64,000 bases of DNA from Streptococcus mitis (GTDB lineage: Bacteria; Bacillota; Bacilli; Lactobacillales; Streptococcaceae): positions 62,001-126,000 of the forward strand of contig NZ_SWFJ01000002.1 of assembly GCF_005144795.1 (NCBI RefSeq). Direction: 5' to 3'. The position numbers and the translations under genes are program-made. Under the pieces are notes generated by a model, which did no database searches, had not been told where the DNA came from, and was given only the letters and a program-made list of their open reading frames with translations. This document shows positions 9,036-19,160 of this stretch, piece after piece. The first letter of the stretch is position 1; every line of letters begins with the position of its first letter.

Positions 9036-10769
9036 TTAATCAAAGTTAACGTATTCTTTTTGAAGTTCAAGAACTTCTTCCATTGTTGAACACTCTGTAA
9101 GGGCACGGTTAGCGTACTCTTCCATCTTAGCAGTGTCCAATTTCTTCATCAAGCTACGTGTACGAAGGACTGATGTTGCTGACATAGAGAACTCATCCAA
9201 GCCCATTCCGACAAGAAGTGGAACAGCTTTTTGGTCACCAGCCATCTCACCACACATACCAGCCCATTTACCTTCAGCGTGAGCTGCCTTGATAACGTTG
9301 TTGATCAAGCGAAGGATTGATGGGTTATATGGTTGGTAAAGATATGAAACTTGCTCGTTCATACGGTCTGCTGCCATTGAGTATTGGATCAAGTCGTTTG
9401 TACCAATTGACATGAAGTCTACTTCTTTTGCAAATTGGTCTGCAAGCATTGCTGCTGCAGGGATTTCAATCATGATACCAACTTGGATGTCATCCGCAAC
9501 TGCAACACCTTCAGCAAGAAGATTTGCTTTTTCTTCTTCATAAACTGCTTTAGCTGCACGGAATTCTTTCAAGAGCGCAACCATTGGGAACATGATACGC
9601 AATTGACCATGAACAGAAGCACGAAGAAGGGCACGGATTTGTGTACGGAACATTGCATCTCCAGTTTCAGAAATAGAGATACGAAGGGCACGGAATCCAA
9701 GGAATGGGTTCATTTCGTGTGGCATATCGAAGTAAGGAAGTTCCTTATCTCCACCAATATCCATTGTACGAACAACCACTGGTTTACCATTCATTCCCTC
9801 AAGAACAGCCTTGTATGCTTCATACTGCTCATCTTCAGTTGGGAAGTCTTGAGAATCCATGTACAAGAATTCTGTACGGTAAAGTCCAACAGCTTCTGCA
9901 CCGTTGTTGTTCACACCTTCAACGTCTTTTGGAGTACCGATGTTAGCAGCCAACTCGAAGTGTTTACCGTCAGCAGTCACTGTTTGAGCATCTTTCAAAA
10001 GTGCCCATTCAGCTTTTTGTTTAGCATAAGCTTCACCAGCTGCTTTAAATTCTGCCGCTTGTTCATCTGTTGGGTTTATAATGACTTCACCAGTAATTCC
10101 GTTAACGGCAAGGATATCACCGTCTTTCACCACTTCAGTGATGTTATTTGTTCCCAATACAGCTGCAATTTCAAGTGTACGTGCCATGATAGCTGAGTGG
10201 CTTGTACGTCCACCGATGTTTGTTACAAAAGCTTTTACAAAGTTTTTGTCCAATTGAGCTGTATCAGATGGTGTCAAGTCATGCGCAATCACGATTACTT
10301 CTTCGTTAATAGAAGCTGGGTTTGGCAATTTCTTACCAAGAAGGTTTGCCAATACACGTTTTGTCACGTCGCGGATATCCGCTGCACGTTCTTGCATGTA
10401 TGGGTTATCTTCCATGCCTTCAAAGATAGTGATGAACATGTCAGTCACTTCTTTAAGACCTGCTTCAGCATTGACTTTCTTAGCACGGATTGTTTCTTTA
10501 ATCTGACCAATCAATTCTGGGTCAGCAAGAACCATCAAATGAGCGTCAAAAACTTGTGCCGCTTCTTCACCTAGCGTACCTACAGCTTTCTCACGGATAA
10601 GTGAAAGCTCGTTTTGAGAAGCTTCAAGAGCAACATCTAAACGAGCCTCTTCTGCGTTTGTATCTTCGACTGAAACAGTCTCGAATGACAAATCCGGTTG
10701 AACGAGTAGATATGCTTTTGCAACTGCAACACCATCAGATGCTGCGATTCCTTTAAGCATTTCTGTCAT
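9036..10769 (-). CDS. ptsI: PTS enzyme I
   Basis: 577 residues, the usual length. Enzyme I takes phosphate from phosphoenolpyruvate and passes it to HPr, feeding every sugar PTS in the cytoplasm. Visible motifs are the phospho-histidine segment [12 protein letters not shown], the PEP-binding [12 protein letters not shown] and IMFPMV segments, [12 protein letters not shown] and the active-site cysteine in GMCGEMAGD. It lies 5 nt downstream of ptsH and is transcribed with it. It provides phosphate for the galactitol-type PTS encoded at 20157-22501. Confidence 0.98.
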   Translation of the reverse strand: MTEMLKGIAASDGVAVAKAYLLVQPDLSFETVSVEDTNAEEARLDVALEASQNELSLIREKAVGTLGEEAAQVFDAHLMVLADPELIGQIKETIRAKKVNAEAGLKEVTDMFITIFEGMEDNPYMQERAADIRDVTKRVLANLLGKKLPNPASINEEVIVIAHDLTPSDTAQLDKNFVKAFVTNIGGRTSHSAIMARTLEIAAVLGTNNITEVVKDGDILAVNGITGEVIINPTDEQAAEFKAAGEAYAKQKAEWALLKDAQTVTADGKHFELAANIGTPKDVEGVNNNGAEAVGLYRTEFLYMDSQDFPTEDEQYEAYKAVLEGMNGKPVVVRTMDIGGDKELPYFDMPHEMNPFLGFRALRISISETGDAMFRTQIRALLRASVHGQLRIMFPMVALLKEFRAAKAVYEEEKANLLAEGVAVADDIQVGIMIEIPAAAMLADQFAKEVDFMSIGTNDLIQYSMAADRMNEQVSYLYQPYNPSILRLINNVIKAAHAEGKWAGMCGEMAGDQKAVPLLVGMGLDEFSMSATSVLRTRSLMKKLDTAKMEEYANRALTECSTMEEVLELQKEYVNFD

Positions 10770-10774
10770 TTTCC

Positions 10775-11038
10775 TTATGCCAATCCTTCTTTTTCCATTG
10801 TTTCTGAGATTGCAGCGATAGCATCATCTGCATCTGCACCTTCAGCTGAGATAGTTACGTCAGCACCTTGGCCAACACCAAGACTCATAACACCCATGAT
10901 TGATTTAAGGTTAACTGATTTACCTTTGTACTCAAGAGTGATATCTGAAGCAAATTTGCTAGCAGTTTGTACCAACAATGTTGCTGGACGTGCGTGAATA
11001 CCTGTTTCTGCCACTACGTGGAAATCTTTAGAAGCCAT
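10775..11038 (-). CDS. ptsH: HPr phosphocarrier
   Basis: 87 residues. His15 in TGIHARPAT accepts phosphate from enzyme I. Ser46 in LKSIMGVMS is the HPrK/P regulatory site, and P-Ser-HPr is the corepressor of CcpA in Gram-positives. Start ATG 11038 has AAGGAG upstream. It is the first gene of the ptsHI operon, behind the promoter at 11101-11129. Confidence 0.98.
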   Translation of the reverse strand: MASKDFHVVAETGIHARPATLLVQTASKFASDITLEYKGKSVNLKSIMGVMSLGVGQGADVTISAEGADADDAIAAISETMEKEGLA

Positions 11039-11100
11039 AGTTTGACTCTCCTTTTGTTCTTTCTTTTTTGAGTTATATGTGATAACCCTTACAATTTGGT

Positions 11101-11129
11101 ATTATATCATCTTCTAGGATTTTTTTCAA
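11101..11129 (-). promoter_or_regulatory. ptsHI promoter
   Basis: On the minus strand TTGAAA (11124-11129), 17 nt, TATAAT (11101-11106), about 60 nt before ptsH. Confidence 0.85.
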
Positions 11130-11260
11130 GCATTTTATGGGATTTATTAGATTTCCTTTCAGATAACTTGCTGAAAATCTTCTATCTTATGTAACAAAAC
11201 ACAGGATATAGTTTTTCAAAAAACAAATTATAGGATAATTATCACTATTTCACAAAACAA

Positions 11261-11318
11261 ACACTACATATTGTGTTTTGTTAGGTTATGTAGAAAAATA
11301 GACCACTATATTTAGTTT
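11261..11318 (+). promoter_or_regulatory. Pair of NrdR-like boxes upstream of nrdHE
   Basis: The palindrome ACACTACATATTGTGT (11261-11276) and the weaker CCACTATATTTAGTTT (11303-11318) both resemble the NrdR consensus around ACACWATATATWGTGT. Their starts are 42 nt apart, close to four helical turns, as expected for co-operative NrdR binding. The second box ends just before the -35 element. Confidence 0.7.
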
Positions 11319-11325
11319 TAAATCA

Positions 11326-11353
11326 TTGACAAAAATTTATTTTCTGATATACT
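11326..11353 (+). promoter_or_regulatory. nrdH promoter
   Basis: TTGACA (11326-11331), 16 nt, TATACT (11348-11353), about 35 nt before nrdH. Confidence 0.85.
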
Positions 11354-11387
11354 AGGATAGAATTAAATTTTAAAGAGGAGTTACACA

Positions 11388-11606
11388 ATGGTAACCGTTT
11401 ATTCTAAAAACAACTGTGTCCAATGTAAGATGACCAAACGTTTCTTGGACAGTAATAATGTCGCTTATCGTGAAATCAATCTTGATGAGCAACCTGAGTA
11501 CATCGATCAAGTTAAAGAGCTCGGTTTCAGCGCAGCTCCTGTTATCCAAACACCAACTGAAGTCTTTTCAGGTTTCCAACCAGGAAAGTTGAAACAATTA
11601 GCATAA
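11388..11606 (+). CDS. nrdH: NrdH glutaredoxin-like redoxin
   Basis: 72 residues. The redox motif CVQC sits at residues 10-13. NrdH reduces the C-terminal cysteines of NrdE and is itself reduced by thioredoxin reductase. AGGAG lies just upstream of ATG 11388. It is the first gene of nrdHE, with nrdF 2.4 kb further on behind its own terminator/promoter region. No nrdI lies in the window. Confidence 0.96.
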   Translation: MVTVYSKNNCVQCKMTKRFLDSNNVAYREINLDEQPEYIDQVKELGFSAAPVIQTPTEVFSGFQPGKLKQLA

Positions 11607-11686
11607 TCTTAGTACATCATCCAGAAGAAACTGCTTCTAGGGCTAACTTAGAAGCCTTTCTTTTGTAATTAGATAAGGGAAATTTT

Positions 11687-13846
11687 ATGGGATTAAAACA
11701 TCTTGAGGACGTGACTTACTTCCGTCTCAATAACGAAATCAACCGTCCTGTCAATGGACAAATCATGCTTCATAAAGATAAGGAAGCCTTGGATGCTTTC
11801 TTTAAAGAAAATGTAGTTCCAAATACTATGGTTTTTGATTCAATCAAAGATAAAATCAACTACCTCATTGAACACAACTACATCGAAACAGCCTTTATCA
11901 AGAAATACCGTTCAGAATTTTTGGAAGAATTGTCTCAATTTATCAAAGACCAAAACTTCCAATTCAAGTCTTTCATGGCTGCCTATAAGTTTTACAATCA
12001 ATATGCTTTGAAAACTAACGACGGTGAATATTATCTTGAAAGTATGGAAGACCGCGTCTTCTTTAACGCCCTTTATTTCGCTGATGGCAATGAGGCTATT
12101 GCCATCGATATTGCCAATGAAATCATCCACCAACGCTACCAACCTGCTACTCCTTCCTTCTTGAATGCTGGACGTGCTCGCCGTGGGGAGTTAGTATCTT
12201 GCTTCCTAATCCAAGTAACTGATGATATGAACTCTATCGGACGTTCTATAAACTCAGCTCTTCAACTTTCACGTATCGGTGGTGGTGTGGGAATTACCCT
12301 CAGCAACCTTCGTGAAGCTGGTGCACCTATCAAAGGCTATGAAGGAGCAGCTTCTGGGGTCGTTCCAGTTATGAAACTTTTCGAAGACAGCTTCTCTTAC
12401 TCTAACCAATTGGGGCAACGTCAAGGTGCTGGGGTTGTTTACCTCAATGTCTTTCACCCAGATATCATCGCCTTCCTTTCGACTAAGAAAGAAAACGCCG
12501 ATGAAAAAGTTCGTGTTAAGACCCTTTCGCTCGGTGTTGTAGTACCCGATAAATTCTACGAATTGGCGCGTAAAAATGAAGAAATGTACCTCTTCAGCCC
12601 TTATTCTGTCGAAAAAGAATACGGTGTACCTTTCAACTACATCGACATCACTGAAAAATACGATGAATTGGTCGCAAATCCAAATATCCGCAAGACAAAA
12701 ATCAAGGCGCGTGATTTGGAAACTGAAATCTCTAAATTGCAACAAGAGTCTGGCTATCCTTATGTAGTCAACATTGATACGGCTAACCGTGCAAATCCTG
12801 TTGATGGAAAAATCATCATGAGTAACTTGTGTTCTGAGATTCTTCAAGTTCAAGAACCAAGCTTGATCAACGATGCTCAAGAATTCCTTCAAATGGGGAC
12901 GGACGTTTCATGTAACCTTGGTTCAACCAACGTGGTCAACATGATGACTTCACCTGACTTTGGTCGTTCTATCCGTACTATGGTTCGTGCCTTAACTTTC
13001 GTTACAGATAGTTCACACATCGTAGCTGTTCCTACCATCGACCACGGAAATAGCCAAGCCCACACCTTTGGTCTTGGTGCAATGGGACTTCACAGCTACC
13101 TTGCACAACAACTGATTGAATATGGGTCACCTGAGTCTGTTGAATTTACAAGCATCTACTTTATGCTTATGAACTACTGGACTTTAGTTGAGTCAAACAA
13201 TATAGCGCGTGAACGTGGTATCACCTTCCACAACTTTGAAAAATCAGACTATGCTAACGGAAGCTACTTCGACAAGTATGTGACTGGCGAGTTTGTTCCA
13301 AAATCAGAGCGTGTTAAAGAACTCTTCAAAGAAGTCTTTATTCCGAGTGCTGCTGACTGGGCTGAACTTCGCGACAAGGTTCAAGCAGATGGTCTTTACC
13401 ACCAAAACCGCCTTGCTGTAGCGCCAAATGGTTCTATCAGCTATATCAACGACGTTTCTGCTTCTATCCACCCGATTACGCAACGTATCGAAGAACGCCA
13501 AGAAAAGAAAATCGGTAAAATCTACTATCCTGCTGCGGGCTTGTCAACAGAAACCATTCCTTACTACACTTCTGCTTATGACATGGATATGCGCAAAGTC
13601 ATCGATGTTTACGCTGCTGCAACAGAGCACGTGGATCAAGGACTTTCACTCACTCTCTTCATGCGTAGTGATATTCCAAAAGGTCTTTACGAATGGAAGA
13701 AAGAAAACAAACAAACGACACGTGACTTATCTATCCTTCGTAACTATGCCTTTAACAAAGGTATCAAGTCTATCTACTACGTCCGTACCTTTACAGATGA
13801 CGGTGGAGAAGTCGGTGCCAACCAATGTGAAAGCTGTGTGATTTAA
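11687..13846 (+). CDS. nrdE: Class Ib ribonucleotide reductase, large subunit
   Basis: 719 residues, typical NrdE. It reduces ribonucleoside diphosphates to deoxy forms using the NrdF radical. Visible elements are the active-site cysteine segments GELVSCFLIQV and SNLCSEI, the region PNGSISYIND, and a C-terminal CESCVI cysteine pair, which is what NrdH reduces. It lacks the long N-terminal ATP cone of class Ia, as expected. It follows nrdH by 80 nt. Confidence 0.98.
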   Translation: MGLKHLEDVTYFRLNNEINRPVNGQIMLHKDKEALDAFFKENVVPNTMVFDSIKDKINYLIEHNYIETAFIKKYRSEFLEELSQFIKDQNFQFKSFMAAYKFYNQYALKTNDGEYYLESMEDRVFFNALYFADGNEAIAIDIANEIIHQRYQPATPSFLNAGRARRGELVSCFLIQVTDDMNSIGRSINSALQLSRIGGGVGITLSNLREAGAPIKGYEGAASGVVPVMKLFEDSFSYSNQLGQRQGAGVVYLNVFHPDIIAFLSTKKENADEKVRVKTLSLGVVVPDKFYELARKNEEMYLFSPYSVEKEYGVPFNYIDITEKYDELVANPNIRKTKIKARDLETEISKLQQESGYPYVVNIDTANRANPVDGKIIMSNLCSEILQVQEPSLINDAQEFLQMGTDVSCNLGSTNVVNMMTSPDFGRSIRTMVRALTFVTDSSHIVAVPTIDHGNSQAHTFGLGAMGLHSYLAQQLIEYGSPESVEFTSIYFMLMNYWTLVESNNIARERGITFHNFEKSDYANGSYFDKYVTGEFVPKSERVKELFKEVFIPSAADWAELRDKVQADGLYHQNRLAVAPNGSISYINDVSASIHPITQRIEERQEKKIGKIYYPAAGLSTETIPYYTSAYDMDMRKVIDVYAAATEHVDQGLSLTLFMRSDIPKGLYEWKKENKQTTRDLSILRNYAFNKGIKSIYYVRTFTDDGGEVGANQCESCVI

Positions 13847-13936
13847 TCTTTGCTTGAGAAAACTACATTTTCTCAAATTAGTGATTCATTCACCCTGCTA
13901 AACTAAACAGGAATAAGCATATATACTATGAAATAA

Positions 13937-13962
13937 CAAAAAGTCGGGCTTCCGACTTTTTG
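13937..13962 (+). terminator. nrdE terminator
   Basis: Perfect 11-bp stem CAAAAAGTCGG / CCGACTTTTTG with a four-base loop between nrdE and nrdF. A second, shorter hairpin (TTGAGAAAA / TTTTCTCAA) lies at about 13853-13876. Confidence 0.85.
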
Positions 13963-14039
13963 TGCGATACTCCTCTAGGATTATGATAAAATAGAAATAA
14001 TTGTGAGTTCGCAATACTAAACACAGAAAGAGATTTCAA

Positions 14040-15002
14040 ATGGAAACTTACTACAAAGCCATTAACTGGAATGCCATCGAAGATGTCATCGACAAATCAA
14101 CTTGGGAAAAGCTGACAGAGCAATTCTGGCTCGACACTCGTATTCCCTTGTCAAATGACTTGGATGACTGGAGAAAGCTATCAAATGTAGAAAAAGACTT
14201 GGTTGGAAAAGTCTTTGGTGGTCTAACCCTTCTCGACACTATGCAATCTGAAACTGGAGTTCAAGCCCTTCGCTCGGACATCCGTACACCACATGAGGAA
14301 GCTGTTTTCAATAACATCCAATTTATGGAATCTGTCCACGCTAAATCTTACTCATCAATCTTTTCTACCTTGAATACTAAGGCTGAGATTGAAGAAATTT
14401 TCGAATGGACCAATACCAATCCTTACCTACAAAAGAAGGCTGAGATTGTCAACGAAATCTACCTAAACGGTAGCCCACTTGAAAAGAAAGTTGCCAGCGT
14501 CTTCCTTGAAACCTTCCTCTTCTACTCTGGTTTCTTCACTCCCCTCTACTATCTCGGTAACAACAAACTAGCCAACGTTGCGGAAATCATTAAATTGATT
14601 ATTCGTGATGAATCTGTTCACGGAACCTACATCGGATATAAATTCCAACTCGGTTTCAATGAATTGCCTGAAGAAGAGCAAGAAAAACTCAAAGAATGGA
14701 TGTACGATCTGCTCTATACTCTCTACGAGAATGAAGAAGGTTATACAGAGAGCCTCTATGACGGTGTTGGCTGGACTGAAGAAGTCAAGACCTTCCTTCG
14801 CTACAATGCTAACAAGGCACTCATGAACCTGGGACAAGATCCACTCTTCCCAGATTCAGCTGATGATGTCAACCCAATTGTTATGAACGGTATTTCAACA
14901 GGAACATCTAACCACGACTTCTTCTCTCAAGTCGGAAACGGTTACCTACTTGGTGAAGTTGAAGCCATGCAAGACGATGACTACAATTACGGTTTGGACT
15001 AA
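14040..15002 (+). CDS. nrdF: Class Ib ribonucleotide reductase, small (radical) subunit
   Basis: 320 residues. It holds the dimetal/tyrosyl radical used by NrdE. The ligand motif and radical tyrosine are visible in MESVHAKSY (ExxH then Tyr), the second carboxylate-histidine motif in DESVHGTYIG, and the first ligand region in LLDTMQSETG. It is separated from nrdE by a terminator and a -10-like TATGATAAAAT at about 13981, so it can be transcribed on its own. Confidence 0.98.
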   Translation: METYYKAINWNAIEDVIDKSTWEKLTEQFWLDTRIPLSNDLDDWRKLSNVEKDLVGKVFGGLTLLDTMQSETGVQALRSDIRTPHEEAVFNNIQFMESVHAKSYSSIFSTLNTKAEIEEIFEWTNTNPYLQKKAEIVNEIYLNGSPLEKKVASVFLETFLFYSGFFTPLYYLGNNKLANVAEIIKLIIRDESVHGTYIGYKFQLGFNELPEEEQEKLKEWMYDLLYTLYENEEGYTESLYDGVGWTEEVKTFLRYNANKALMNLGQDPLFPDSADDVNPIVMNGISTGTSNHDFFSQVGNGYLLGEVEAMQDDDYNYGLD

Positions 15003-15026
15003 TTCACTTATCCCAGAACTGATAAC

Positions 15027-15064
15027 AAATATCATGGTTTGTTTAAAACAACCATGATATTTTT
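15027..15064 (+). terminator. nrdF terminator
   Basis: Stem AAATATCATGGTT / AACCATGATATTT followed by TTTTTGTTTTTG. Confidence 0.9.
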
Positions 15065-15144
15065 GTTTTTGTTTTCTTTTGTTTTTTAAATTGATTGATT
15101 GAATACTTTATGATAAAATAGTAATAGAAATAGAGGTGATAACG

Positions 15145-15912
15145 ATGCTAAAGCAGGAAAAACTAGATAATATTCTAGAAACGGTAAATACAAAAGGAAC
15201 TATTACTGTAAAAGAAATCATGACTCGCTTGGATGTATCAGATATGACTGCTAGACGCTACTTGCAAGAGTTGGCAGATAAGGATCTACTTGTTCGGGTT
15301 CACGGGGGAGCTGAGAAAATTCGCACAGGTTCTATTTTAAATAATGAACGTTCCAATATTGAAAAACAAAGCTTACAGATTGCAGAAAAACAAGAAATCA
15401 GCCGTTTTGCAGGCCATTTAATTGATGAGGGTGAAACTATTTTTATCGGCCCAGGTACGACCTTAGAATCTTTTGCCCGTGAACTTCCAATTGATAATAT
15501 TCGTGTTGTAACAAACAGTTTACCAGTCTTTCTCATCTTAAACGAACGAAAACTAACAGATTTGATTTTGATCGGTGGAAACTACCGCTCTATCACTGGA
15601 GCGTTTGTGGGAACACTAACCTTACAAAACTTAGCTAACCTACAATTTTCTAAAGCTTTCGTTAGCTGTAATGGTATTCAGGACAATGCGATTGCGACCT
15701 TTAGTGAAGAGGAAGGTGAATCCCAACGCATCGCCCTCAATAATTCTAATAAAAAATACTTACTAGCTGACAATAGTAAGTTCAATAAATTTGATTTCTA
15801 TACCTTCTACAATATCTCTGATATTGATACCATCGTTTCAGATTCTAAACTGAGTAAAGAAACGTTTGAACAACTTTCAAAACAAACAAAAATTATTCTT
15901 TCTAAACCATAA
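15145..15912 (+). CDS. lacR: DeoR-family repressor, LacR type
   Basis: 255 residues. An N-terminal DeoR winged helix-turn-helix (VKEIMTRLDVSDMTARRYLQ, then the signature RVHGGA) is followed by a sugar-phosphate-sensing domain. LacR represses lac genes until tagatose-6-phosphate appears. The start was set at ATG 15145 because AGAGGTG precedes it; an in-frame GTG at 15136 overlaps that site. It is convergent with lacABCD, and likely operators lie at 19068-19097. Confidence 0.9.
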   Translation: MLKQEKLDNILETVNTKGTITVKEIMTRLDVSDMTARRYLQELADKDLLVRVHGGAEKIRTGSILNNERSNIEKQSLQIAEKQEISRFAGHLIDEGETIFIGPGTTLESFARELPIDNIRVVTNSLPVFLILNERKLTDLILIGGNYRSITGAFVGTLTLQNLANLQFSKAFVSCNGIQDNAIATFSEEEGESQRIALNNSNKKYLLADNSKFNKFDFYTFYNISDIDTIVSDSKLSKETFEQLSKQTKIILSKP

Positions 15913-15916
15913 AACT

Positions 15917-15942
15917 ATCCCCACCGATTGGTGGGGATTTTT
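15917..15942. terminator. Bidirectional terminator between lacR and lacD
   Basis: ATCCCCACC / GGTGGGGAT stem with GATT loop and TTTTT on the plus strand, lying between two convergent genes. Confidence 0.85.
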
Positions 15943-15977
15943 GTAAGTATTAAAAATTTCAGTTTTAAAAGACTTGC

Positions 15978-16958
15978 TTACACGCGTTCTTTCCATGAAG
16001 TCGCTGTTGTTTGAAGAACTTTATTGAGTTCATCAATATTTTCAAAACCAGTTGTACGAAGCCATTCGCGAGCTGCTGCTTCACCATCTTTGATGTATGC
16101 TTCAACTGATCCAGCCCATGTAGCACGGCCACAAAGAACTCCGTTAAAGTTTGCACCTGATTCATGAGCAAATACAAGAGTATCTTGGAAGAGTTTAGCT
16201 GATACACCAGCACTCAAGTAGATGTATGGCAAGTTAGTTGCTTCATCTTGTGCTTTGAAGAATGCTGCTGCTTCTTCACGTGTATAAACCACTTCACCTT
16301 CAGCGAAGCCTTCAACATATTTAATGTTAACAGGAACTTCAACTTTCAAGACATCAATGTTAAAGCGTGGGTCTGAGAAGACTTTCATAGCACCGATAAC
16401 TTTGTGTGGTTTTACTTTAGCGTATTCTACAGAACCTGCATCAGCAATTTTTTCATCGTAAGCAAGGATTTCAAGGAAGAATGGGATATCTTCAGCCACA
16501 CATTCAGAACCGATACGTTCGATGTAAGCTTGTTTTTCTTGGTTAAGTTCGTCTGAGCTATCTACATCATAATAAAGCAAGAATTTAACTGCATCTGCAC
16601 CTTCTTCTTTAATACGTTTTGCAGACCAAACATCCAAGCAGTCTGGCAAGCGTTTTGTGCTTGTTGTGTCATAACCTGTTTTTTCATAAGCAAGGAGAAG
16701 ACCAGCTTTTTCATCAAGAGCTTTAGTTGCTGGAAGTCCATACTCAGGGTCAAGAAGCATTGATGAAGCGTATTTAGTCAATTCATCTGCTACCAAAACT
16801 TTAAGTTCTTCCATTTGAGCTACAGTTGGTTCTTCTGTTTGGTGTTGAGCCATGAGGCGTTTCAACGCACCACGTTGGTCAAATGCAAGAGCTGAGATGA
16901 TACCATTTTCATCAGAAAGTTTTTCTAAGCGTGCACGTTTTTGTTCTGTTAAAGCCAT
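15978..16958 (-). CDS. lacD: Tagatose 1,6-diphosphate aldolase
   Basis: 326 residues, the standard LacD length (class I aldolase). It splits tagatose-1,6-bisphosphate into dihydroxyacetone phosphate and glyceraldehyde-3-phosphate, the last step of galactose-6-phosphate breakdown. LACD-type segments such as [18 protein letters not shown] and [11 protein letters not shown] are clear. It is the last gene of lacABCD, only 1 nt after the lacC stop. Confidence 0.97.
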   Translation of the reverse strand: MALTEQKRARLEKLSDENGIISALAFDQRGALKRLMAQHQTEEPTVAQMEELKVLVADELTKYASSMLLDPEYGLPATKALDEKAGLLLAYEKTGYDTTSTKRLPDCLDVWSAKRIKEEGADAVKFLLYYDVDSSDELNQEKQAYIERIGSECVAEDIPFFLEILAYDEKIADAGSVEYAKVKPHKVIGAMKVFSDPRFNIDVLKVEVPVNIKYVEGFAEGEVVYTREEAAAFFKAQDEATNLPYIYLSAGVSAKLFQDTLVFAHESGANFNGVLCGRATWAGSVEAYIKDGEAAAREWLRTTGFENIDELNKVLQTTATSWKERV

Positions 16959-16959
16959 T

Positions 16960-17889
16960 TTATACCTCTTTTACTATTAATTGATCATATAGAGCTTGAT
17001 AGTTGGCCATGTTGACATGACCAGTCATTTTTTCTTGAGCATTGAGCATACCAAGGACATTTGCCTTGATGAGTAATTCTGCATCCGATTCTTTGTGAAG
17101 AAGTCCTGAAGAAATTCCTGCCACAGTAGAGTCTCCAGATCCAACAGGATTTACTACCTGAATTCTAGGAATATCTACCTTGTAGAAAGTGTTACCATGT
17201 TTGGCAAAAGCACCGTTAGCACCAAGTGAAACGATAATCCATTCAATACCTGCAAACAAAGGTTCTTGAAGGACTTCTTTTAATTCATCCAAATCCTCAG
17301 AAACTTCTCTTCCAAGAAGCTGAGACAATTCCTCATTATTTGGTTTGATGACTGTTGGTTTATGTGGTGATTCAAGAACCGCCTGAAGTGCTGCACCAGA
17401 GCAGTCCAAGACAACAGACTTGCCAGCTTGATTAGCAAGTTCTACCAAGCTCGCATAGTAATCAACTGGAAGGCCAGCTGGCAGACTACCTGAGATAGCT
17501 ACTACTTCAACTGAGTCCAAGAGTTTTTTGAAATGATCCAAAAAACCTTGACCTTCTTGTTCAAGAACTTCAGGTCCTTTTTCAAGAACTTCTGTTTGGT
17601 TGTCACCGTGGAGAATAGCAATACAGTTCCGAGTTTCTCCCTGAATTGAGAAGAAATCTTTCTTTACTTGATCATCGATATTCTCAACCAAAAACTCACC
17701 AAGTTTGCCACCCACTAAACCAGTAGCAAGAACAGAATCCCCAAATTCTGAAAGTACTCGGGTAACATTGAGTCCCTTACCACCAGCCGTTTTGGTTACA
17801 TCAACCACACGATTGACAGTATCAATCTTTAACTCATCCAAGGGATAGGAAATATCAATGGATGGGTTCATTGTGACTGTTAAAATCAT
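16960..17889 (-). CDS. lacC: Tagatose-6-phosphate kinase
   Basis: 309 residues, PfkB-family sugar kinase. N-terminal [11 protein letters not shown] and [13 protein letters not shown] form the substrate/ATP fold, and the C-terminal signature [12 protein letters not shown] carries the catalytic Asp. It makes tagatose-1,6-bisphosphate for LacD. Between lacB (10 nt) and lacD. Confidence 0.97.
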   Translation of the reverse strand: MILTVTMNPSIDISYPLDELKIDTVNRVVDVTKTAGGKGLNVTRVLSEFGDSVLATGLVGGKLGEFLVENIDDQVKKDFFSIQGETRNCIAILHGDNQTEVLEKGPEVLEQEGQGFLDHFKKLLDSVEVVAISGSLPAGLPVDYYASLVELANQAGKSVVLDCSGAALQAVLESPHKPTVIKPNNEELSQLLGREVSEDLDELKEVLQEPLFAGIEWIIVSLGANGAFAKHGNTFYKVDIPRIQVVNPVGSGDSTVAGISSGLLHKESDAELLIKANVLGMLNAQEKMTGHVNMANYQALYDQLIVKEV

Positions 17890-17899
17890 AGGTTACCTC

Positions 17900-18415
17900 T
17901 TAGTCGTGGTACTCTCCACGATCCCATTTTTCTAGAAATTCTGTAAAGAAGTTTGCGTCAGCTTGATGTGCATTGTGACTTTCAACGTGTTCAATTTTCG
18001 CAATCAATTTCTTGTTTTCTTCAGATGGTTTGTATTCAGCATGGATGAAAGCTTCAATAATATCACACATGAGCAATTCACCAGTAATCTTACCACCAAA
18101 ACCGATAACGTTGGCGTTCAATTGTTCTTTAGCATAAAGGGCTGTTGTCATATCACGAACCAAGGCAGAACGAACACCAGGAACTTTATTTACAGCGTTG
18201 TTGATACCAACACCAGTACCACAGATACATACCCCAAGATCAGCTTGACCGCTAGTTACAGCTTCCCCTACTTTTTTACCAAAGATTGGGTAGTGAGTAC
18301 GTGTATGGTCATATGTACCAAAGTCAATGACTTCATATCCTTTTGATTTCAAAAATTCTGAAACCGCCATTTTTTCATCTGTTACGATGTGGTCACATCC
18401 AATTGCAATTCTCAT
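17900..18415 (-). CDS. lacB: Galactose-6-phosphate isomerase, LacB subunit
   Basis: 171 residues of the RpiB/LacAB family. Characteristic stretches are [31 protein letters not shown] and GVRSALVRD. With LacA it isomerises galactose-6-phosphate to tagatose-6-phosphate. Confidence 0.97.
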   Translation of the reverse strand: MRIAIGCDHIVTDEKMAVSEFLKSKGYEVIDFGTYDHTRTHYPIFGKKVGEAVTSGQADLGVCICGTGVGINNAVNKVPGVRSALVRDMTTALYAKEQLNANVIGFGGKITGELLMCDIIEAFIHAEYKPSEENKKLIAKIEHVESHNAHQADANFFTEFLEKWDRGEYHD

Positions 18416-18445
18416 TTTTAACTTACCTTTCTTACTGTAATCTAA

Positions 18446-18871
18446 TTAGCACATTTTGTTCAACATGTCGACACGAATTTGGTGACGTCCACCATCGTAT
18501 TTACCTTTAACAAATCCTTTAGCGATGTTTTTAGCCAATTCATCACCAACAAGTTGTGCACCCATAGTGATCATACGTGAGTTGTTGTGACCACGAGTCA
18601 TATAAGCTGAACGTTCGTCAGATACTTCTGCAGCAACCATTCCTTTGATTTTAGTTGCGACCATAAATGGACCAGCACCATAAGCATCAATCACGATACC
18701 AAGGTTTTGTTCTTCTTTGTTTACTTCTGCAGCAACAGCAAGAGTCACATCAACAAAGTCTTGACCTTCAGCTGTAACATCCACAACGTGGAAATTTTCT
18801 TTTTCCAAGAAGTCTTTCACAACTTCTTTCAATCTCAAACCTGCAGCATCTGCACCGATAACAATAGACAT
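18446..18871 (-). CDS. lacA: Galactose-6-phosphate isomerase, LacA subunit
   Basis: 141 residues, paralogue of LacB (same RpiB fold: [13 protein letters not shown] and [16 protein letters not shown]). It is the first gene of lacABCD, behind a strong promoter with operator-like repeats. About 290 nt separate it from the epimerase gene upstream. Confidence 0.96.
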   Translation of the reverse strand: MSIVIGADAAGLRLKEVVKDFLEKENFHVVDVTAEGQDFVDVTLAVAAEVNKEEQNLGIVIDAYGAGPFMVATKIKGMVAAEVSDERSAYMTRGHNNSRMITMGAQLVGDELAKNIAKGFVKGKYDGGRHQIRVDMLNKMC

Positions 18872-19067
18872 ATTGTATACTCCTTTTTATTTTTCTAGGC
18901 TAGTAAAACCTTTTATAGTTAGCAGTTTACCTACAAAAGCTTTCTAGCAGTTTATTGACAAATTGGATTGAATGAGATGAATGACATCTTATTCAAGTTT
19001 AGGAAACCAGTTCCCTAGAAATAATCTTTCTCCACGCAAGAGAATATAACAATCGATTATTTGTTTG

Positions 19068-19126
19068 TTACAAACATCATTTGTTGCTTACAAACATAAT
19101 ATACTCCTATTTCCTGAAAAAGTCAA
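19068..19126 (-). promoter_or_regulatory. lacABCD promoter with LacR-type operator repeats
   Basis: Minus-strand TTGACT (19121-19126), 17 nt, TATATT (19098-19103). Just downstream, ATGTTTGTAA occurs twice in the same orientation (19088-19097 and 19068-19077), exactly 20 nt apart, with further TTTGTT-rich half sites. Placement over the transcription start fits a DeoR-family repressor. This covers most of the 289-nt gap 18872-19160. Confidence 0.75.
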
Positions 19127-19160
19127 CAGTTAATGTTTGTTTTGTGTTTTATTTTTTAAT

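Noticed and set aside
9435..10196. Plus-strand open frame of 253 codons opposite ptsI
   Set aside because: Cys- and Phe-rich, without a ribosome site, and fully inside ptsI on the other strand.
12269..12892. Minus-strand open frame of 207 codons opposite nrdE
   Set aside because: Antisense to a clearly identified gene; no family features and no ribosome site.
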